Shown here in pieces: positions 59,505 through 64,000 of a stretch of DNA of 64,000 nucleotides. This DNA comes from Bacteroidaceae bacterium (lineage in GTDB: Bacteria; Bacteroidota; Bacteroidia; Bacteroidales; Bacteroidaceae). The DNA is taken from NCBI GenBank assembly GCA_017617235.1, contig JAFZWQ010000031.1:1-64000 (forward strand), in the 5' to 3' direction. The stretch's first letter is position 1. Each line of letters opens with the position of its first letter. Below the pieces are notes generated by a model that worked only from the letters and a program-made list of their open reading frames with translations, did no database searches and had not been told where the DNA came from. Made by a program: the position numbers and the translations under genes.

Positions 59505-60907
59505 TCAGTTATCTTCTGGAAGCGGGGGACGAGGGATTTCATGACGGTCCAGGCTACGAGGTAACCCACGGCGCAGAGGCAGAAGACAATCATGTAGCTG
59601 GCTTCCTTGCCTTCGAATCCGGCAAAGGAGAACTGGCTGCCCTGCGCCTCGGCATAGTCGAAGAAGAGACCCGCCCCCCAGTTGATGGCGAAGGATGCAA
59701 TGCCGCCTGCCATAGTGCCGATACCCGTGATGGTGGCTACTGTGGAACGGGGGAACATATCGCCGATGGTGGAATAGAGATTCGCCGACCAAGATTGGTG
59801 ACCGGCTCCTGCCAAACCGATGATGACGGCAGGGAACCAGGCGCTATACACGCCCAGCGGCTGAGCCAGCAATGCCGTCAGGGGGAAGAAGGCAAAAAGC
59901 AGCATGGCTCGCATGCGGCCTGCATAGGCCTCCATGCCTCGCTTCTCTACAAAGTATTTGGGCAGATAGCCGCCGCCAATGCTCAGGAGCGTTACGATGA
60001 GGTAAAGCACGAAGATGAGCATTACGGCCTGGGGCGAATCGCTGCGGTAGCCGTACTGGTCGCTGAAGTATGCCGGTGCCCAGAACAGGAAGAACCACCA
60101 GACTCCGTCGGTAAAGAACTTGCCGGCAATGAAGGACCATGTCTGCCTGTAGCAGAAGCAGCGCAGGAAGGGGATTTGCGGCTCATCGGCACTCGTCTCC
60201 TTTGCCGCAACAGTTTCGCTGCCTACGGGGCTGTCGTCCTGACGGATGTAGGCCAGCTCTGCCTCGTTCACATGGCGGCTCAGCGACGGTTTCTCGTACA
60301 TCGACATCCAGAAGAACATCCACACAAAGCCCAGTGCACCGATGATGATGAAAGCCATCTCCCAGCCGAACAAACGTGCCAGATAAGGAATGGAGGCAGG
60401 TGCCAGCAAGGCTCCAATCGAAGCACCGGCGTTAAAGATACTGGTGGCCAGCGCACGGTCCTTGCGAGGGAAATATTCCGCCGTCACCTTGATGGCAGCA
60501 GGGAAATTGCCCGCCTCGCCCAACGCCAGCACAAAGCGGCAGAAGAGGAACAGATAGACGGACAGCGTGCCGGCAGTCAGCGTCAGCAGCGAGGCCATAC
60601 GCAAGGCCCCCCAACCGCAGACGGCATGTAGACAGGCACCCAGACTCCACACGAAGATGGCAATCAGATAGCCCTTTCGCGTCCCCATCCAGTCGATGAA
60701 GCGACCCGCGAACAAACTGATGCCGGCGTATGCCAACGAGAAGAAGCCCGTAATCAGTCCGTAATCGGCAGACGACCATCCAAACTCCGGAGCGATAAAA
60801 TCCTTCCACGTCAGCGAAAGCACCTGACGGTCCATATAGTTCACCATGGTGGCAACAAACAGCAGGCTGCAAATCCACCACCGCCAATTAGTCTTGATGT
60901 TATTCAT
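59501..60907 (-). CDS. exuT: MFS hexuronate transporter (ExuT-type)
   Basis: A 468-residue major-facilitator symporter with about 12 membrane helices. It has the family start NWRWWICSLLFVATMVNYMDRQVLSLTWKD and the motif GRFIDWMGTRKGYL between helices 2 and 3. It belongs to the anion:cation symporter branch (hexuronate, galactonate). Position between uxaC and the hydrolase supports glucuronate or galacturonate import. Confidence 0.9.
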   Translation of the reverse strand: MNNIKTNWRWWICSLLFVATMVNYMDRQVLSLTWKDFIAPEFGWSSADYGLITGFFSLAYAGISLFAGRFIDWMGTRKGYLIAIFVWSLGACLHAVCGWGALRMASLLTLTAGTLSVYLFLFCRFVLALGEAGNFPAAIKVTAEYFPRKDRALATSIFNAGASIGALLAPASIPYLARLFGWEMAFIIIGALGFVWMFFWMSMYEKPSLSRHVNEAELAYIRQDDSPVGSETVAAKETSADEPQIPFLRCFCYRQTWSFIAGKFFTDGVWWFFLFWAPAYFSDQYGYRSDSPQAVMLIFVLYLIVTLLSIGGGYLPKYFVEKRGMEAYAGRMRAMLLFAFFPLTALLAQPLGVYSAWFPAVIIGLAGAGHQSWSANLYSTIGDMFPRSTVATITGIGTMAGGIASFAINWGAGLFFDYAEAQGSQFSFAGFEGKEASYMIVFCLCAVGYLVAWTVMKSLVPRFQKITE

Positions 60908-60909
60908 GA

Positions 60910-62346
60910 TTAGAAATTAAAGTATCGTTTTGCATTGTAATAGCATATGTCCTCCACCATCTGGTCGACACGTGCCTTCTCGTACCCGTCATACGGCACT
61001 TCGCCGCGTTCGATGTCTTCCCCGATGAGGTTGCACAGCACGCGACGGAAATACTCGTGGCGAGTGTAGGAAACAAAGGAGCGAGAATCCGTGAGCATGC
61101 CCACGAAGCGGCTCAGCAGGCCCAGCACCGACAGCGTGTTCATCTGCTCCTGCATGCCCTTTATCTGGTCCATGAACCACCATCCCGAGCCCCATTGCAT
61201 CTTGCCCGGAATCGAGCCGTCCTGAAAGTTGCCAATCATCGTGGCCACCATCTCATTGTCGGCAGGATTCAGGTTGTAAACGATACTCTTGGCCAGTTTT
61301 CCCTTGGAATCCAGACGGTCGAACAGTCGCGCCATAGCCTGGGAATTTATCCCCTGCCCGATGCTGTCGAAGCCCGTATCAGGACCCGCCAGTTGCATCA
61401 GGCGGCTGTTATTGTTGCGTTGGGGACCATAGTGGAATTGCTGTGCCCAACCCATCTCGTGGTTCATCTCGCAGAACAGTTCCAGCATCGCCGTCTTGAA
61501 CTTTGCCGTCTGTTCCTGGTTCAGTTCCTTTCCGCTGCGGATTTGGCCGAAGATGGCATCAATCTCCGCCTGCGTGTAGGGTTCCGAGAAGAAGTCGCCC
61601 AGCCCATGGTCGCTCAGTCGGCAGCCCACCTCGTGGAAATACTGCTGACGACGGCGCAGGGCATCCGCCATACGGGGGAACGTATCAATCGACACATCGG
61701 CAACCTCCGCCAGACGGTCCACATACTGGTTCCAGGCCTGTACGTTCTCCACAGCCATCGCCTTGTCCGGACGCCAAGCCGGCAACATCAAGGTGGATTT
61801 ACGATTTGACGATTCATTCTTTCCTATTTCCTCTGCATAGGCGCGATGGAAACGCAGGTCGTCCACGGGGTCGTCCGTGGTGCAAACCACCTCCACCCCA
61901 TAGCGGCGCATCAGTCCACGTGCCGTCATCTCAGGGTCGTTCTGCAGGCGGTCGTTACATGTATCGAAGATTTCCCTGGCGGTTTCGGGGTTCAGACGTT
62001 TGTCGATACCAAAGGCCGTCTTCAGCTCCAGGTGCGTCCAGTGGTACAGGGGGTTACGCATGCAGTAAGGCACGGTTTCCGCCCACGCCTGGAACTTTTC
62101 CCAATCCGAGCCGTCGCCCGTCACCAACCGTTCCGGAACACCATTGGCACGCAAGGCCCGCCATTTGTAATGGTCGCCGCTAAGCCACAAATCCGTGATA
62201 CTGCGGAAACGATAGTCCTCGGCCACCTGTTGGGGATTCAGGTGACAATGGTAGTCGATGATGGGAAGCCGACTGGCGTGTTCGTGATAGAGCCGTTGCG
62301 CTGTCTCGCTTTGCAACAGGAAGTTCTCGTCCATGAAAGGTTTCAT
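60910..62346 (-). CDS. uxaC: Glucuronate isomerase
   Basis: Converts D-glucuronate to D-fructuronate (and galacturonate to tagaturonate). The 478 residues contain the amidohydrolase-like metal motif IIDYHCHLNPQQVAEDY, DDPVDDLRFH and MLTDSRSFVSYTRHEYFRRV. The ATG at 62346 was chosen over a TTG two codons earlier. It is followed by the transporter two bases later. Confidence 0.96.
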   Translation of the reverse strand: MKPFMDENFLLQSETAQRLYHEHASRLPIIDYHCHLNPQQVAEDYRFRSITDLWLSGDHYKWRALRANGVPERLVTGDGSDWEKFQAWAETVPYCMRNPLYHWTHLELKTAFGIDKRLNPETAREIFDTCNDRLQNDPEMTARGLMRRYGVEVVCTTDDPVDDLRFHRAYAEEIGKNESSNRKSTLMLPAWRPDKAMAVENVQAWNQYVDRLAEVADVSIDTFPRMADALRRRQQYFHEVGCRLSDHGLGDFFSEPYTQAEIDAIFGQIRSGKELNQEQTAKFKTAMLELFCEMNHEMGWAQQFHYGPQRNNNSRLMQLAGPDTGFDSIGQGINSQAMARLFDRLDSKGKLAKSIVYNLNPADNEMVATMIGNFQDGSIPGKMQWGSGWWFMDQIKGMQEQMNTLSVLGLLSRFVGMLTDSRSFVSYTRHEYFRRVLCNLIGEDIERGEVPYDGYEKARVDQMVEDICYYNAKRYFNF

Positions 62347-62362
62347 ACACAAAGGGCTTTAG

Positions 62363-63178
62363 TTACATGGCAAAGGCATTGAAGCCGCCATCCACCACAG
62401 CGACGGTTCCCGTTACGAAACGCGCTGCGTCGGACATCAGGTAATGAATGGTTCCGCACAGTTCCTCGGGCTCTCCCATGCGACCGAACGGTGTCTGTCG
62501 GATGACGTCCTGTCCGCGCTGGGTGAAGCTGCCGTCGGGATTCGTCAGCAGGGCCCTGTTCTGCTCGGTGATGAAGAAACCAGGGGCTATGGCATTCACG
62601 CGGATTCCCTCGCCGAACTTCTTGGCGCACTCTGTTGCCATGTATGCCGTAAAGTTCGATATGCCAGCCTTTGCTGCAGCATAACCGCAAACGCGGGTCA
62701 TGGGACGGAAGGCTGCCATCGACGAGAAGTTGATAATGCTGCCCTTGCCCTGCTTCACCATGGGTTCGAGGAAGACTTGTGTGGGAATGACCGTTCCCGT
62801 CAGATTCAGGTTCAATACCGTCTGGAACTGTTCGGGGTCGAGGTCGAAAAAGGTCTTGTCAGGAGCAATCGTTGCACCGGGCATGTTACCTCCCGCCGCA
62901 TTCAACAACGTGTCGATACGACCGTAGCGGGCCAGGATGTCCGCCAAGTTCTGCTTCAGGATGCTGGCATTCATCACATCCGTCTTCAGGAAAAGGGCCT
63001 CGCCCCCTGCCTTGCGGATGTCTGCTACGATGGTCTCTCCCACTTCTTGTTTGCGTCCCAAAATGACAACTTTGGCGCCCTCGGCAGCCAGATACTTGGC
63101 GATGGCACGACCCAGTACGCCGGTGCCACCCGTTATTACCACGACATTGTCGCGGATATCAAAAAGCATGTTATTCAT
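62363..63178 (-). CDS. SDR oxidoreductase, probable fructuronate reductase
   Basis: A 271-residue short-chain dehydrogenase: VVVITGGTGVLGRAIAKYLA (cofactor loop), NAAGGNMPGA, catalytic NFSSMAAF and YAAAKAG, and C-terminal GTVAVVDGGFNAF. In this position, between uxuA and uxaC, it most likely reduces D-fructuronate to D-mannonate. That would be in place of the unrelated long-chain UxuB; this is inference from context. It overlaps uxuA by eight bases. Confidence 0.88.
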   Translation of the reverse strand: MNNMLFDIRDNVVVITGGTGVLGRAIAKYLAAEGAKVVILGRKQEVGETIVADIRKAGGEALFLKTDVMNASILKQNLADILARYGRIDTLLNAAGGNMPGATIAPDKTFFDLDPEQFQTVLNLNLTGTVIPTQVFLEPMVKQGKGSIINFSSMAAFRPMTRVCGYAAAKAGISNFTAYMATECAKKFGEGIRVNAIAPGFFITEQNRALLTNPDGSFTQRGQDVIRQTPFGRMGEPEELCGTIHYLMSDAARFVTGTVAVVDGGFNAFAM

Positions 63179-64000
63179 AAAATCCTGGTTGTTTATAATC
63201 GATTCCTAATTCACGGTCCACGGTGGCCAGTATGCCCTGCACCTGTCCCATGGCAAACATGCGGCCCAACAGCGTGTAGCCGGCATTGTGTCCGTGACTG
63301 CTTTCATCAAAGATGCCGCCTGGCTCGTCGGTGAATGTCATGCCGTGATCCACCCTCATGGGCACATGATGTGCTTCTTTTTCGAAGATGCGGCATAGTT
63401 CCACCAAGTCGGCACGTCCGCCCAGATGACTGGCTTCCGTAAAGTCGCCGTTGGGGAAGATGTGGCACGAGCGAAGGTGAACGAAGTGGGTACGCGAGGT
63501 AAACTTTCTGGCCATCTCCACTACATTATTGTAAGCCCCTGCCGACAGGCTGCCAGCGCAGAAGGTCAAACCGTTGTGTGGATTAGGCACAGCATCCAGG
63601 AACCACTGGATATCCTCCTCGGTCCGCACGATACGCGGCAGTCCCAGAATCTCGATGGGAGGGTCGTCGGGGTGCACACACATGTTCATGTCGCACTCTT
63701 CGCAAACGGGCATGATAGCTTCGAGGAAATATTTCATATTCTCTCGTAACTTATTCTTATCTACATCTTTATACAGCTCCAAAAAGTCGCGAAACTTCTG
63801 AATAGGCGCTTCGTCGTTCTCGCTGAAGTTACCCGATACAAAGCCCTGCGTCTTGATGACTATATTCTCCACCAACTTATGCTCTTTCTCGGGTGTCATC
63901 GTTGCTGCCAGCGCATCAGCCTCTGCCAAAACGTTGCGTCCTGGGAAGTCACAGAACGAGGCCCATTCCTCGCGCGCGCCCTCGCGCCGTAGAATAAAGA
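63171..64000 (-). CDS. uxuA: Mannonate dehydratase (N-terminus beyond window)
   Basis: Dehydrates D-mannonate to 2-keto-3-deoxygluconate. The frame stays open to the window edge (REGAREEWASFCDFPGRNV is visible), so the 5' end is missing. About 276 C-terminal codons are present, with MCVHPDDPPIEILGLPRIVRT, CAGSLSAGAYN, FVHLRSCHIFPNG and VDHGMTF. It is the first known gene of the glucuronate operon. Confidence 0.95.
   Translation of the reverse strand, partial: FILRREGAREEWASFCDFPGRNVLAEADALAATMTPEKEHKLVENIVIKTQGFVSGNFSENDEAPIQKFRDFLELYKDVDKNKLRENMKYFLEAIMPVCEECDMNMCVHPDDPPIEILGLPRIVRTEEDIQWFLDAVPNPHNGLTFCAGSLSAGAYNNVVEMARKFTSRTHFVHLRSCHIFPNGDFTEASHLGGRADLVELCRIFEKEAHHVPMRVDHGMTFTDEPGGIFDESSHGHNAGYTLLGRMFAMGQVQGILATVDRELGIDYKQPGFYE

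Noticed and set aside
1-64000. tRNA, rRNA or tmRNA genes
   Set aside because: No T-loop (GGTTCRANTCC) with acceptor pairing was seen in any intergenic gap.

Overview
The window looks like chromosomal DNA of a Bacteroidota bacterium, most likely of the Prevotellaceae/Bacteroidales. Three things point that way. Promoters follow the Bacteroidota pattern: TTTG or TTG, about 20 bases, then TAnnTTTG, repeatedly upstream of genes. Start codons lack Shine-Dalgarno sites. Several families are Bacteroidota-typical: short AMP nucleosidase, DUF4293 membrane protein beside an RpoZ-like omega subunit, BamD, type IX secretion C-terminal domain, and GH92 and GH43 enzymes. No rRNA, tRNA, CRISPR array or transposase was found. 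The species call is inference.

Layout. 1-10 kb is housekeeping, mostly on the minus strand: pyrKD, an XRE regulator with a 690-base AT-rich upstream gap, amn-holA, a small HsdR-N-like nuclease-fold gene, nif3 / zinc-ribbon coiled coil / cstA, and greA. 9.6-11.8 kb holds the agmatine-to-putrescine pair aguA-aguB. 11.8-16.3 kb holds divergent GH92 and GH43 glycoside hydrolases. 16.4-18.9 kb is a small islet bounded by a 216-bp duplicated 3' end of uvrB. 18.7-31 kb continues with uvrB, bamD, rpoZ, a structured gene-free stretch, PorT-like and binding-protein genes, a T9SS cargo gene overlapping uvrA, a metal-tailed FKBP/SlyD isomerase and aroC. 32.2-45.3 kb is a 13.1-kb, visibly more AT-rich defence island. 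It holds a type I restriction-modification system with two specificity genes, a HEPN-like gene, two multi-spanning membrane proteins, an AlbA_2/ATPase-like gene, a YgjP-type protease and a DUF488 plus dual-OB pair. It is bounded by an exact 51-bp duplication of the 3' end of yraN. 45.9-59 kb returns to core genes: lysS, gpsA, pgi, a HAD phosphatase, a TerB/DnaJ protein, a BlaI-BlaR1-like pair with visible operators, a flavoprotein, LemA with DUF2207, and an HU-like protein. 58.6-64 kb is a glucuronate operon: uxuA (cut by the window end), SDR reductase, uxaC, exuT-type transporter and a hydrolase.

How it works together. The glucuronate operon, GH43 and GH92 indicate plant or host glycan use. 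The restriction island combines DNA restriction with candidate back-up effectors (HEPN RNase-like, membrane proteins). The most unusual material is outside genes: arrays of short triloop hairpins with conserved spacers, REP-like GC-rich inverted pairs that have become protein termini, period-7 leader repeats, a promoter module copied in front of unrelated genes, and two islands built on duplicated gene 3' ends without any integrase.
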